From contig NZ_CP109190.1 of NCBI RefSeq assembly GCF_041438805.1, positions 2,604,001-2,668,000 of the forward strand: DNA of 64,000 bases. Direction: 5' to 3'. Positions 34,554-43,803 of the stretch are shown in pieces; position 1 is the stretch's first letter; each line of letters starts with the position of its first letter. This DNA is from Streptomyces sp. NBC_01707 (lineage in GTDB: Bacteria; Actinomycetota; Actinomycetes; Streptomycetales; Streptomycetaceae). The translations under genes were made by a program, and so were the position numbers. The notes under the pieces were generated by a model. The model was not told the origin of the DNA and did no database searches. It saw only the letters and a list, made by a program, of their open reading frames with translations.

Positions 34554-36296
34554 TCAGGGGCGGGGCACGTTCCGCAGGTTGGAGCGGGCCATCTGCACCA
34601 TCCGGCCCACGCCTCCGTCCAGCACGATCTTGCTGGCGGAGAGCGCGAACCCGGTCACCATCTCCGCGCTGATCCTCGGCGGGATGGAGAGCGCGTTCGG
34701 ATCGGTGACGACGTCGATCAGGGCCGGTCCCTTCTGCTTGAAGGCGTCCTTGAGGGCGCCTTCGAGCTGCTTGGGCTTCTCGACCCGTACGCCGTAGGCC
34801 CCGGCGGCCCGCGCGATCGCGGCGAAGTCCGGGTTCTTGTTGGTCGTGCCGAACGACGGCAGACCGGCGACCAGCATCTCCAACTCCACCATGGACAGGG
34901 AGGAGTTGTTGAACAGGACCACCTTCACCGGCAGGTCGTACTGGACAAGGGTCAGGAAGTCGCCCATCAGCATGGTGAATCCGCCGTCGCCGGACATCGA
35001 CACGACCTGCCGGTTCCGGTCGACGAACTGGGCGCCGATGGCTTGAGGCAGCGCGTTGGCCATCGAGCCGTGGCTGAACGAACCGATCACCCGACGTTTG
35101 CCGTTCGGGGACAGATAGCGGGCCGCCCAGACATTGCACATCCCGGTGTCGACGGTGAACACGGCATCATCGTCGGCGAGTTCGTCGAGCACCGAAGCGA
35201 CGTACTCCGGATGGATCGGGATGTGCTTCTCGACCTTGCGGGTGTACGCCTTGACCACGCCCTCCAGCGCTTCGGCGTGCTTCTTCAGCATCCGGTCGAG
35301 GAACTTCCGGTCGGTCTTGGCCTTCACCCGCGGCGTCAGACAGCGCAGCGTCTCGCGGACATCGCCCCACACCGCCAGATCCAGCTTGGAGCGGCGCCCC
35401 AGGTTCTCGGGGCGCACATCGACCTGGACGATCTTCACATCGGTGGGCAGGAAGGCGTTGTACGGGAAGTCGGTGCCGAGCAGGACCAGCAGATCGCACT
35501 CATGGGTCGCCTCGTACGCGGCGCCGTAGCCGAGCAGCCCGCTCATGCCGACGTCGTACGGGTTGTCGTACTGGATCCACTCCTTGCCGCGCAACGCGTG
35601 CCCCACCGGGGCCTTCACCCGCTCGGCGAACTCCATGACCTCGGCGTGCGCGCCCGCGGTGCCGCTGCCGCAGAACAGGGTCACCCGCTTCGCCTCGTCG
35701 ACCATCCGGCAGAGCTTCTCGATCTCCTCGTCGCCGGGCCGTACCGTCGGCCGCGAGGTGACCAGGGCATGCTCGATCGACTTCTCCGGCGCCGGCTGGG
35801 AGGCGATGTCACCCGGCATGGAGACGACGCTGACCCCGCCGCGGCCGATCGCGTGCTGAATCGCCGTCTGGAGCAGCCGCGGCATCTGCTGCGGGTTGGA
35901 GATCATCTCGTTGTAGTGGCTGCACTCCTGGAAGAGCAGGCCCGGATGCGTCTCCTGGAAGTAGCCGAGACCGATCTCGCTCGAAGGGATGTGCGAGGCG
36001 AGGGCGAGGACGGGGGCCATGGAACGGTGGGCGTCGTAGAGGCCGTTGATGAGGTGCAGATTGCCGGGGCCGCAGGAGCCCGCGCAGGCCGCGAGGGCGC
36101 CGGTGATCTGCGCCTCGGCACCGGCGGCGAAGGCGGCGGTCTCCTCGTGCCTGACCTGGATCCACTCGATGGCGGAGTTACGGCGGATGGCGTCGACGAC
36201 CGGGTTGAGGCTGTCGCCGACGACGCCGTAGAGCCTCTTCACGCCCGCCCGGACGAGAATGTCGACGAACTGCTCCGACACGTTCTGCTTGGCCAT
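34554..36296 (-). CDS. poxB: Pyruvate dehydrogenase (quinone) / pyruvate oxidase, ThDP-dependent
   Basis: A 580-aa ThDP- and FAD-dependent enzyme that decarboxylates pyruvate to acetate, passing electrons to quinone at the membrane (PoxB type). N-terminal ThDP-binding domain (about 1-180; catalytic Glu in RHEETAAFAAG), central FAD domain (about 190-350), C-terminal pyrophosphate domain with the motif GDGGFTMLMGDFLTL (GDG..N replaced by the usual late LFNNSSLSMVELE). The C-terminal membrane/lipid-binding tail of E. coli PoxB is not obvious. It stands alone, downstream of the PP2C gene, 62 bases apart. Stationary-phase use is known for E. coli; not shown here. Confidence 0.87.
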   Translation of the reverse strand: MAKQNVSEQFVDILVRAGVKRLYGVVGDSLNPVVDAIRRNSAIEWIQVRHEETAAFAAGAEAQITGALAACAGSCGPGNLHLINGLYDAHRSMAPVLALASHIPSSEIGLGYFQETHPGLLFQECSHYNEMISNPQQMPRLLQTAIQHAIGRGGVSVVSMPGDIASQPAPEKSIEHALVTSRPTVRPGDEEIEKLCRMVDEAKRVTLFCGSGTAGAHAEVMEFAERVKAPVGHALRGKEWIQYDNPYDVGMSGLLGYGAAYEATHECDLLVLLGTDFPYNAFLPTDVKIVQVDVRPENLGRRSKLDLAVWGDVRETLRCLTPRVKAKTDRKFLDRMLKKHAEALEGVVKAYTRKVEKHIPIHPEYVASVLDELADDDAVFTVDTGMCNVWAARYLSPNGKRRVIGSFSHGSMANALPQAIGAQFVDRNRQVVSMSGDGGFTMLMGDFLTLVQYDLPVKVVLFNNSSLSMVELEMLVAGLPSFGTTNKNPDFAAIARAAGAYGVRVEKPKQLEGALKDAFKQKGPALIDVVTDPNALSIPPRISAEMVTGFALSASKIVLDGGVGRMVQMARSNLRNVPRP

Positions 36297-36358
36297 GGGT
36301 GCGTATCCTCTCCGCGCCGGCAGCGCGCTAGGAGTCCATCAACCCATGGCCCGCACGG

Positions 36359-37939
36359 TTACGCCTCCCAGACGCCGACACTCGTGCGGTCGTCGGCGTA
36401 CCCCTTCACCCTGAGCTGGGTGTCCGCGAGGAAGGCCGCAAGGCCGGGCGGTTCCGGGGGCGTCCAGCGTTCGGCGAGCTCGTCGGCGAGGGCGCGCTCG
36501 CCGCGCAACGGCTCGGCCAGCCCGGTGCTGCAGAGCAGCAGCGTGTCCCCCGGTCGGGCCACCGAGGCCCGGAACCGGAAGGGCTCCGCGGGCGGCGGGG
36601 GCGAGCTCTCGATGTACGGGGACGGAGGTGTCGTGATCCCCAGGTCCATGGTCAGCCGGTCACCGTGGGGCCCGCTCTCGGGGGACGCGGATCCGAAACC
36701 CACGACGGGCTCCCCGGTGACGGCCCCGGGCGCCGGAACGTCCGGTTCGAGGTCCCGCCAGACGCCGTCACGCAGCCGGAAGAGCCCGCCGCCGCCCACT
36801 CCGAAGAAGACCCGGGTGCGGCAGTCGGGGTCGGCCGACAGCAACAGGCAGCGCAGGCCCGCGGTGTACTCGTGCGGTTCGAGCCCCAGCTCGGCGGCGC
36901 GGGCGCGGAGCCTGCCGTAGCTGCGGTCGGTGAGGCGTTGCAGACCCGATTTGAGGTCGGCCCGGCGGCCTGCCCTTATGTCCTCGGCGAGGCGGGCGTG
37001 GCTACGGCCGACAGCACCGCCGATCCAGCGGCAGGCGTCGGCGGCCGCGAGATGGGCGCCCTCGGCGGCGCGGGCCCCGCTGGCGACGGCGACGAGTACG
37101 AGGGCGTTGTCGGCCGCGCCGAAGCGCACGGTGAGCAGGGCGTCGCGCCGGGGCTCGCCGCGGAACCGCGCGGAGTCCCCGCGCACCGAGGCGGCCCGCA
37201 GGGTGTACGTGCCGTACCTGGCCCCGTCGAGCACGGTGTCGGCGACCAGCCCGTCGAGTTCCTGGGGGGTGGTGGCGGGCAGGGCGGTGGGCTCGGCGTC
37301 GTAGGTGGGCGGCCGGTCCCCTACGTACATGACTCCGGGGCGGGATGTGGGTCCGGGAGCCACCGGGTCGGGGCCGCCCGGGGTGGCCCCGGCGCCGGAA
37401 CCGGTCGCCCCGCCGGGTGCGGGCTCCTCCGGGGACTCGGCACGCTCGGCGACCGGCCGCCTCGGCAGAGGCGGCACGTGCTCGGCCGGAGCCGGGACCG
37501 GAGGCGACACCGGGACGGGTGGTGGTCCATCGACGATCCCCGGCCGGTCGTGTCCGGGCGGCGGGACCGGGGGCGGCTCATCGACGGGCGGCGGCTCGGG
37601 ATTCGACGGCGCGGCGAAGGCACGTGGCTGTGCGGCGCCGCGCGGTGGCTCCCACGGGGCACGCCCGGCCTCCGCCGGTGGCTCCCACGGCGCACGTGCC
37701 TGTACAGGTGGCGCGGGCGGTGTCCGAGGATCGGGCACGGCCGCGCCCGTCCCTCCGTCCCCGTCATCACGACCGGGCTCGCCCTGCCCCGACGGACCCA
37801 CCGCGTCCGAGGCCGAGTCGAAGCGGTCGTCGAGACTGTCGGCCGCGTCGGTCGACCCGGTGTCCGCGGCGGTTTCGTCGTACAGCCTGCGCCACCAGTC
37901 GTCCTCGTGGGCGGCGGGCCTCTCCCCCTGCTGACTCAT
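36359..37939 (-). CDS. PP2C-family protein phosphatase with long disordered N-terminus
   Basis: A 526-aa protein. Residues 1-240 are low-complexity Pro/Asp/Gly-rich (EPPPVDEPPPVPPPG and similar). Residues about 250-520 form a PP2C-like phosphatase domain (RAASVRGDSARFRG..., LLLCSTGLAEPLRG, KGYADDRTSVGVWE), with several acidic metal-binding residues (RGDS, DDRTS). It could dephosphorylate Ser/Thr-kinase substrates, but some residues of the family's metal sites are altered, so catalysis is not certain. No kinase gene adjoins it. ATG at 37939 begins the acidic sequence MSQQGERPAAHEDDWW. Confidence 0.7.
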   Translation of the reverse strand: MSQQGERPAAHEDDWWRRLYDETAADTGSTDAADSLDDRFDSASDAVGPSGQGEPGRDDGDGGTGAAVPDPRTPPAPPVQARAPWEPPAEAGRAPWEPPRGAAQPRAFAAPSNPEPPPVDEPPPVPPPGHDRPGIVDGPPPVPVSPPVPAPAEHVPPLPRRPVAERAESPEEPAPGGATGSGAGATPGGPDPVAPGPTSRPGVMYVGDRPPTYDAEPTALPATTPQELDGLVADTVLDGARYGTYTLRAASVRGDSARFRGEPRRDALLTVRFGAADNALVLVAVASGARAAEGAHLAAADACRWIGGAVGRSHARLAEDIRAGRRADLKSGLQRLTDRSYGRLRARAAELGLEPHEYTAGLRCLLLSADPDCRTRVFFGVGGGGLFRLRDGVWRDLEPDVPAPGAVTGEPVVGFGSASPESGPHGDRLTMDLGITTPPSPYIESSPPPPAEPFRFRASVARPGDTLLLCSTGLAEPLRGERALADELAERWTPPEPPGLAAFLADTQLRVKGYADDRTSVGVWEA

Positions 37940-37992
37940 GCCCTTATTGTCCACCGCACGGGCCGTACGAAAACGGGTCATCGGGAAAAAGA

Positions 37993-38040
37993 GGTCCGCC
38001 GGGCGACCCCACCCCCCACGGGAAGGACGCCCGGCGGACC
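37993..38040 (-). terminator. Terminator of the second S8 peptidase gene
   Basis: GGTCCGCCGGGCG and its exact complement form a 13-bp stem with a 22-nt loop, starting 20 bases after the peptidase stop. Confidence 0.7.
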
Positions 38041-38059
38041 GGTTCCGGTGTGACCCCGG

Positions 38060-41000
38060 TCAGCGCACCACGTATGCGTCGACGATGGTCTGGACGACGG
38101 AGTTGCCGTTGGCGTCCGTCAGTTCCGTCTTCAGCGTGACCGGCTTGCCGGCCGCGCCCGCGTGGTTCACGGTCGCGGTCCAACGCCCGTTCCGCTGTGC
38201 GGTGGTGGCCTGGGTCCAGGTCGTGCCACCGTCGTACGAGTACGAGACCTTGGCCGCGGTCAGCTTGCCGGGTGTGTAGCCCGCGTGGCCGGTGACGCTC
38301 AGGCCGATCTTCTGACCGTCCTGCGCCGCCAGGGTCTTCATCCCGTCCGTCGCCAGGTCGTAGCCCGGGAAGAGGAGCGGGATGCCCTGAGAGTACGCGT
38401 TCTCGTCACGCTTCGAACGGAATTTCCAGGTGGTCTCGGTCTGGGTGGACCGCTTCCACACTGCCGCGGGCGAACCGACCTTCATGGTGACCATGGTCAG
38501 TTCGTACGGTGCGTCCGCGGCCGGCACCTCGAACACACCGGACGGGTATCCGGAGCTGCCGAAGTTCTTGTCGCCGCTGGTCAGCGTCATGTTGCCCAGG
38601 TCGCCGAACGAGCCCTGGATACCGCCGTGTTCGCTGTCCGCCCAGAAGCCCGGGGCGACGCCGATCAGGTTGTCCTGCCGCTCTGCGGCGAGCACCTCCT
38701 TGCCTTGGAGGTCGCGCGGAGTGGACGGGCCGACGATGCCCCGATACCAGTTCTCCGTGCGCTGCGAGCCGGACTTGTAGGTGTGGGCCGGGTCGACCAT
38801 GGACTCGCCCCAGGGGAAGCTGGAGGAGACGAAGCGCTCCCAGGTGTTGTCGCCCGCCGAGTAGTACTCGGTGCGCTTGCCCGGGACGGCCACGGTGTCG
38901 AACACGGCGGAGAAGCGCCCGCCGTACGGCCGGTCGATGACCAACGAGTCGACGTAGTCTGCTGCCACGCCCATCGCCTCGTACGTGGCGGTGGACCTGC
39001 CGAGCTTGCTGTCACGGACCTTGTACGTACGGTCCGAAGTGACCGGGCCGGTCTCGGGGAAGCCGAGGTTGTAGACGAACGGGCTGGCCGCGGTGGCCTT
39101 CCAGCGCAGCGTCACGGGCCCGTCGGCAAGGGCGGCGGTCAGGCCGGCGGCCTCACTCGTCTCGATCGCGAGGGAGGGCAAGGGCGCCGAACCGAAGCCG
39201 AGGGACGGCAGCCATATGCCCGCGGACGGCCGGTACACGATGATCGCCTTGGCGCCGGCGGCCTTGGCGTTCCGCGCCTGGACGGTCATGTACCCGTCGT
39301 CGGCGACCTTCACCAGAGCGATCTTGCCCTCGACACCGGCGGCCTTCAGCTCGTCCGGAGTGCCGGTGCCCGCGTCGACCAGCGCGGCCTCGCCCGTACC
39401 GTCGAGGTTGACGGCGCCGGTGCTCGCCGTCTGCGGGTGCAGCTCGGCACCGCCGACGACCGCGAGCTTGTCGATCTGTGGGGCGTACGCACGCCAGAAG
39501 CTGCCGAACTCGAAGTCGCCGTCACTCGCCCGGCCCTCGATGTCGGCGAAGTAGTTCTTGACGATACGGCTGCCGGTGACGGAACCCGAGTGCAGCCAGG
39601 TGTCGTCCCAGCTGCGGCCGAAGGTCAGGGTCGTGGAGCGGTTCTCGGACCTGCGGTCCTCGGTCTTGACGTGGAGCCGATGGGCCTTGCGGGCATCCAG
39701 TACCAGGGTGGTGTCCTTGGTGACGTTCAGCTGCGGCCTGGCGAGGTAGCCGACGGACTCGACCATCCTGCCGGTGGCGTCCTTCAGGTCCGGCGACATG
39801 ACGAAGCTGGAGACGAAGTACGCGCCGGGGCGCACCTGGTACACCTGGTCGGCCGCGCCGTCGTTGAAGCGGCGCTCACCGCTGGCGGTGTCGGTGCCGA
39901 TGACGTCCAGTGAGGAGGAGCCCGCGGCGGGCTTGCCGGTGCGGTCGATGAGCTTGACGCGCAGGGTGACGGTCTCGGCGCCGACGTACAGCGAGAACGG
40001 GGTGGAGACCCTGGCGCCGTCGGCGCCGGTGGCCAGTACCCGCCCGGTGACATCGCCGTACTGGGCGGCCTTCAGCTGCGCGGTCGGGTCGATGTGCAGC
40101 GGGACCTTGACGGTCGCCCCGGCCGGGACGGTGACACCGCTCGCGTCGAGCCTGGCGACGGAGGAGCGGACCGCCGAGCCGTCGTTGCCGGTGACGCCCT
40201 GGACCTTCAGCGACAGCTTCACCGGCTTGGTGCCGGAGTTGGTGTACGGGACGTCGACCGTGGTGCGGTCGCTCCTGTCCTGCGGCCAGTTGAACGTGCC
40301 GCCCTGGACGGCGGGGGCGCCGACGACGGTGGTGTCGATGGCAGCCTTGACATCGAGGCGGCCGCCGCCGGTCTCCCGCACGTCACCGGGGATGTCGCTC
40401 TTCGCGGAGGACACGAGAGCGGCCTTGATCTGTTGTGCGGTCCAGTCCGGGTGACGCTGCTTCACGATGGCCGCGGCGCCCGCGACATGCGGGGTGGCCA
40501 TCGACGTGCCGGACATCGTCCGGTACGCGTACAGTCCGCGGCCACCGGCCGCTGCGGCCGAGATGTCGACGCCGGGGGCGGAGATCTCGGGCTTGAGGGT
40601 GTGCGAGCCGATCACGGGTCCGCGGCTGGAGAACTGGGCCGTGGAGTCGTCGCGGTCGACGGCGCCTACGGTCAGCACGCTGGGGGCGCAGCCTGGCGAG
40701 GAGACCGTGTTCAGCGTCGGGCCGGAGTTGCCCGCCGCGATCACGAACAGGGTGTCCTTGCTGCGGGCGAGTTCCTCGGCGGCGACACTCATCGGGTCGG
40801 TGCAGTCGGTCGGCGTCGGGCTGCCGAGACTCATCGAGACCACGTCGGCCTTCTGGTCGACGGCCCACTGCATGCCGGCGATGATCCAGGACTCGGCGCC
40901 GGAGCCGCTGTCGTTGAGGACCTTGCCCGCGAGCAGATCGGCGCCCGGGGCTACGCCCTTCTTCTTGCCGTCGCTGGCCGCGCCGGTGCCGCCCACGGTG

Positions 41001-41836
41001 GAGATGGTGTGGGTGCCGTGGCCCTGACGGTCGTCGGTGGTGTCGGAGTCGGTGAAGTTCTCCGAGGCGGCGATCCGGCCCTTGAGGTCGGGGTGTTCGG
41101 CGTCGACACCGGTGTCGAGCACGGCGACCTTGGTGCCCTTGCCGTCGTAACCGGCGGCCCAGGCGAGGTCGGCGCCGATCTGCTTGGTCGACTTGTCGAG
41201 GGTGGCCTGAACCTTGCGGTCGAGCCAGAGCTTCTTCAGACCGGAGGCCGAGCGGGAGCGGGTGCCGGTGACGTCCGACCAGAAGTCGGCGGCCTTGTCC
41301 TTGTCCGCCTTGAGCGCGACGCCGTCGATGGCGTCGAGTGCGAGTCCGCGCTTCGCGCCGCGCGGGGTGACGGGTGCCGAGCGCGCCAGGTCCTGGCCGT
41401 ACACCGCGATCAGCGGCAGCGACTTGGTGCTCGCGTCGTCGTAGCCCTGGCGGATCAGCCCGCTGACGTTGAAGAGTTCCTCGTCGACCTTGCCCGCGGC
41501 GAGCGCCCCGGTCGCGGTTTCGGGGTAGACGTACAGGTCCTTGCCGGACTGCCGGGTCTGGATGAGCGGCACGGTGCCGTCCTCGCGTGGCAGCGCGGTG
41601 GCGGACGCCGCCCCCGAACGGTCCGTGGTCACCAGAACCTTGTCCCCGGTGACCAGGGTGACGGTGACCGGCTTGCCACCCTTCCCGGCAGCGGCAGCGG
41701 TGGCTGCCGCACTGCCGGTGAGCGGTCTTGTCGCGGCGGGCGCGTCCTGTGGCACGGCCACGGACGGCGCTACCACGGTGGCGGCCAGGACGGCGGCTGT
41801 CGCCGCTCCCAGCGCCGTACGCGATATCGGGCGCAT
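38060..41836 (-). CDS. Secreted subtilisin-like S8 serine peptidase (paralogue)
   Basis: A 1258-aa exported protease with the same plan as the peptidase at 12-15.7 kb: signal peptide (1-28), propeptide-like region, S8 domain with Asp241 (AVLDTGVD), His273 (GHGTHTIS) and Ser445 (GTSMATPHVAG), a PA domain near 870-940 (GEAALVDAGTGTPDEL, ALVKVADDG) and C-terminal beta-rich regions. The ATG at 41836 has GGGGAG close by. The divergent TrmB/LuxR-type regulator and the inverted repeat in the leader suggest specific control. It would degrade proteins outside the cell. Confidence 0.9.
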   Translation of the reverse strand: MRPISRTALGAATAAVLAATVVAPSVAVPQDAPAATRPLTGSAAATAAAAGKGGKPVTVTLVTGDKVLVTTDRSGAASATALPREDGTVPLIQTRQSGKDLYVYPETATGALAAGKVDEELFNVSGLIRQGYDDASTKSLPLIAVYGQDLARSAPVTPRGAKRGLALDAIDGVALKADKDKAADFWSDVTGTRSRSASGLKKLWLDRKVQATLDKSTKQIGADLAWAAGYDGKGTKVAVLDTGVDAEHPDLKGRIAASENFTDSDTTDDRQGHGTHTISTVGGTGAASDGKKKGVAPGADLLAGKVLNDSGSGAESWIIAGMQWAVDQKADVVSMSLGSPTPTDCTDPMSVAAEELARSKDTLFVIAAGNSGPTLNTVSSPGCAPSVLTVGAVDRDDSTAQFSSRGPVIGSHTLKPEISAPGVDISAAAAGGRGLYAYRTMSGTSMATPHVAGAAAIVKQRHPDWTAQQIKAALVSSAKSDIPGDVRETGGGRLDVKAAIDTTVVGAPAVQGGTFNWPQDRSDRTTVDVPYTNSGTKPVKLSLKVQGVTGNDGSAVRSSVARLDASGVTVPAGATVKVPLHIDPTAQLKAAQYGDVTGRVLATGADGARVSTPFSLYVGAETVTLRVKLIDRTGKPAAGSSSLDVIGTDTASGERRFNDGAADQVYQVRPGAYFVSSFVMSPDLKDATGRMVESVGYLARPQLNVTKDTTLVLDARKAHRLHVKTEDRRSENRSTTLTFGRSWDDTWLHSGSVTGSRIVKNYFADIEGRASDGDFEFGSFWRAYAPQIDKLAVVGGAELHPQTASTGAVNLDGTGEAALVDAGTGTPDELKAAGVEGKIALVKVADDGYMTVQARNAKAAGAKAIIVYRPSAGIWLPSLGFGSAPLPSLAIETSEAAGLTAALADGPVTLRWKATAASPFVYNLGFPETGPVTSDRTYKVRDSKLGRSTATYEAMGVAADYVDSLVIDRPYGGRFSAVFDTVAVPGKRTEYYSAGDNTWERFVSSSFPWGESMVDPAHTYKSGSQRTENWYRGIVGPSTPRDLQGKEVLAAERQDNLIGVAPGFWADSEHGGIQGSFGDLGNMTLTSGDKNFGSSGYPSGVFEVPAADAPYELTMVTMKVGSPAAVWKRSTQTETTWKFRSKRDENAYSQGIPLLFPGYDLATDGMKTLAAQDGQKIGLSVTGHAGYTPGKLTAAKVSYSYDGGTTWTQATTAQRNGRWTATVNHAGAAGKPVTLKTELTDANGNSVVQTIVDAYVVR

Positions 41837-41854
41837 CGCACTCCCCAGGTGATT

Positions 41855-41888
41855 CCGGAACAAGGGCGCACAAAGGCCTTGTTTCCGG
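41855..41888. promoter_or_regulatory. Inverted repeat in the peptidase leader
   Basis: CCGGAACAAGG and CCTTGTTTCCGG (one extra A) are separated by 11 nt, starting 19 bases upstream of the peptidase ATG. It is a candidate operator or leader hairpin. A second, perfect palindrome GTGGCGCCAC lies at 41906-41915. Confidence 0.45.
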
Positions 41889-42020
41889 AGGTTGTTGGTA
41901 CTGCGGTGGCGCCACATTGGCAGAGGTACATGCGATACAGGGATGATGTGCACGGCGGGTTTACGCCGTGGCCGCTTTCCGCCACGGCCGACCGGCCGAA
42001 GAGTGCGCGACGATGCGGAA

Positions 42021-43037
42021 ATGACACGTCCGGGGAGGGGTCCGAGGGTGCTGGGAGCCATAGGTCTCGACGAGAGACAGGAGTCCGCCTACCGCGCGCT
42101 CGTCGCAATGGGGGCGGCGGAGGTCAACGACCTCGCGCACCGGCTGGGGCTCCCCGAGTCGGAGACCGAGCGGTCGCTGCGCCGGCTGGAGCAGCAGGGC
42201 CTGGCCGCCCAGTCGTCCGCCCGCACCGGCCGGTGGGTGGCGGCGCCGCCCGGGGTCGCCCTGGGTGCGCTGCTCACCCAGCAGCGCCATGAGCTGGAAC
42301 AGGCGGAGCTGGCGGCGGCCCTGCTCGCCGAGGAGTACCGGGCGGATGCCGCCGAGCCCGCCGTGCACGACCTGGTCGAGGTGGTCACGGGCGCGAGCGC
42401 GGTGGCGCACCGCTTCCACCAGTTGCAGCTGGGGGCGGCGAGCGAGGTGTGCGCCCTGGTCACCGGGAACCCGATCGCGGTCAGCGGTCTGGAGAACGAG
42501 TCGGAGGAGCGGGCCGCCACCCGTGGGGTGTCGTTCCGGGTGGTGATCGAACGCGAGGTGCTCGCGCTGCCCAGCGGGATCCTGGAACTGTCGGCGGCGC
42601 TGAGCCGGGACGAGCAGTGCCGGGTCGTCGACCGGGTGCCGACCAAGCTGGTCGTAGCGGACGCCTCGCTGGCCATGGTGCCGCTGACCGGCCGCGGCGC
42701 GGAGCCGGCGGCACTGGTCGTCCATGCCTCCGGGCTGCTGGAGTCGCTGATGGGGCTCTTCGAGGCGGTCTGGCGCGAGGCCATGCCGCTGCGGCTCGGC
42801 GAGAGCGGCTGGGCCCAGGAGACCGCCGTCGGACCCGATCCGACCGACCTGGAGATTCTGTCGTTGCTGCTGGCCGGGCTGACGGACGCGAGCGTGGCGA
42901 AACAGCTGGAGCTGGGGCTGCGGACCGTCCAGCGGCGGGTGAAGGGCCTGATGGAGCTGACCGGCGTTTCGACGCGGCTCCAGCTGGGCTGGCATGCCTA
43001 CGAACGGGGCTGGGTCTCCCGCACCCCACGAGCCTGA
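42021..43037 (+). CDS. TrmB-like/LuxR-type transcriptional regulator
   Basis: A 338-aa regulator. Residues about 15-75 are a TrmB-type winged helix (ESAYRALVAMGAAEVNDLAHRLGL). Residues about 270-330 are a LuxR-type C-terminal helix-turn-helix (DLEILSLLLAGLTDASVAKQL, LRTVQRRVKGLMELTGV). Proteins with this pairing often sit beside secreted-enzyme genes in streptomycetes. The position divergent from the S8 peptidase makes that gene the probable target. A GTG at 42048 with GGGGAGG upstream is another possible start. Confidence 0.78.
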   Translation: MTRPGRGPRVLGAIGLDERQESAYRALVAMGAAEVNDLAHRLGLPESETERSLRRLEQQGLAAQSSARTGRWVAAPPGVALGALLTQQRHELEQAELAAALLAEEYRADAAEPAVHDLVEVVTGASAVAHRFHQLQLGAASEVCALVTGNPIAVSGLENESEERAATRGVSFRVVIEREVLALPSGILELSAALSRDEQCRVVDRVPTKLVVADASLAMVPLTGRGAEPAALVVHASGLLESLMGLFEAVWREAMPLRLGESGWAQETAVGPDPTDLEILSLLLAGLTDASVAKQLELGLRTVQRRVKGLMELTGVSTRLQLGWHAYERGWVSRTPRA

Positions 43038-43126
43038 GAGCCTGTCCGGCAGGGTCTCACCATCGTCCGATAGCACCTCTGAGCTGCATCGACGGCTCCC
43101 GCCCGGCACCTTGCTGACGGGCGGGA

Positions 43127-43145
43127 CCTGCCGGACTCCGGCAGG
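43127..43145 (+). promoter_or_regulatory. Perfect hairpin just before the DUF456 gene
   Basis: CCTGCCGGA-C-TCCGGCAGG is a 9-bp inverted repeat ending 8 bases before the DUF456 start. It may be a 5'-leader structure affecting translation, or the terminator of the preceding gene. Confidence 0.4.
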
Positions 43146-43153
43146 CTTGTGAG

Positions 43154-43636
43154 ATGGGTGTGTGGCAGCTCATCGCCGTGGGCCTGGTCATTCTGCTCGG
43201 CCTGGTCGGCGTGCTGGTGCCCGGAGTGCCGGGGCAGGCGATCGTCTGGGCGGCCGTGCTGTGGTGGGCACTCACCGACAGGACCCCGGCGGCCTGGGGC
43301 GTACTGATCGGCGCCACCGCCCTCCTGCTGCTGAACCAGGCGCTGAAGCCGCTGCTGCGGCCGCGCCGCCCGCGCGAGTCCGGCGCCCCGCGCAAGACGC
43401 TGATGCTGGGCGGGATCGCCGGGATCGTGGGCTTCTTCGTGCTGCCCGTGGTGGGCGGAATCGTCGGGTACGTCGGGGCGATCTACGGTGCGGAGCGACT
43501 GCGGCTCGGCAGCGGCGGGGCGGCCCGGGCGTCGCTCCGATCGGTGATGCGGGCCACCGGCTACTCCGTGCTCGTCGAGCTGTTCGCATGTCTGCTGGTG
43601 ACGGGGACGTGGCTGGTCGCGGTGATCCGGAGCTGA
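43154..43636 (+). CDS. DUF456 membrane protein
   Basis: A 160-aa small integral membrane protein with about four hydrophobic segments and Gly-rich turns (GLVGVLVPGVPGQ; GGIAGIVGFFVLPVVGGIVGY split in the text). This matches DUF456, a family of unknown function. It follows the regulator gene by 116 bases in the same direction, with a hairpin in between, so cotranscription is possible but not sure. Confidence 0.75.
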   Translation: MGVWQLIAVGLVILLGLVGVLVPGVPGQAIVWAAVLWWALTDRTPAAWGVLIGATALLLLNQALKPLLRPRRPRESGAPRKTLMLGGIAGIVGFFVLPVVGGIVGYVGAIYGAERLRLGSGGAARASLRSVMRATGYSVLVELFACLLVTGTWLVAVIRS

Positions 43637-43715
43637 CCGCTCACTCCTCCCGCGATGGACATCATGCTGGACGCTGTCCAGGTAGGCAGTAACACATCGG
43701 ATCTCTCCCGCTCTA

Positions 43716-43744
43716 TTGACGTCAGAAGCACCCTTACCTACCTT
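43716..43744 (+). promoter_or_regulatory. Promoter of the GH95-like gene
   Basis: TTGACG (43716-43721), a 17-nt spacer and TACCTT (43739-43744) form a good vegetative-type promoter about 52 bases before the TTG start. Confidence 0.6.
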
Positions 43745-43803
43745 CCGTGAAGGAATAGCTCGGATGAATTGATGCGCCTGCGTACGAGTCGCCAGGAGAC
43801 GCC

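Noticed and set aside
36359..37939. PP2C gene and the ATP-binding gene at 29.7 kb as one sigma-factor control module
   Set aside because: They are 6 kb apart, on unrelated transcripts, with no sigma or anti-anti-sigma gene between them.
43038..43060. GAGCCTGTCCGGCAGG after the LuxR-type gene as a third copy of the repeat palindrome
   Set aside because: Only the first bases resemble the 34.5-kb site; the GGGTGACC/GGTCACCC core is absent.
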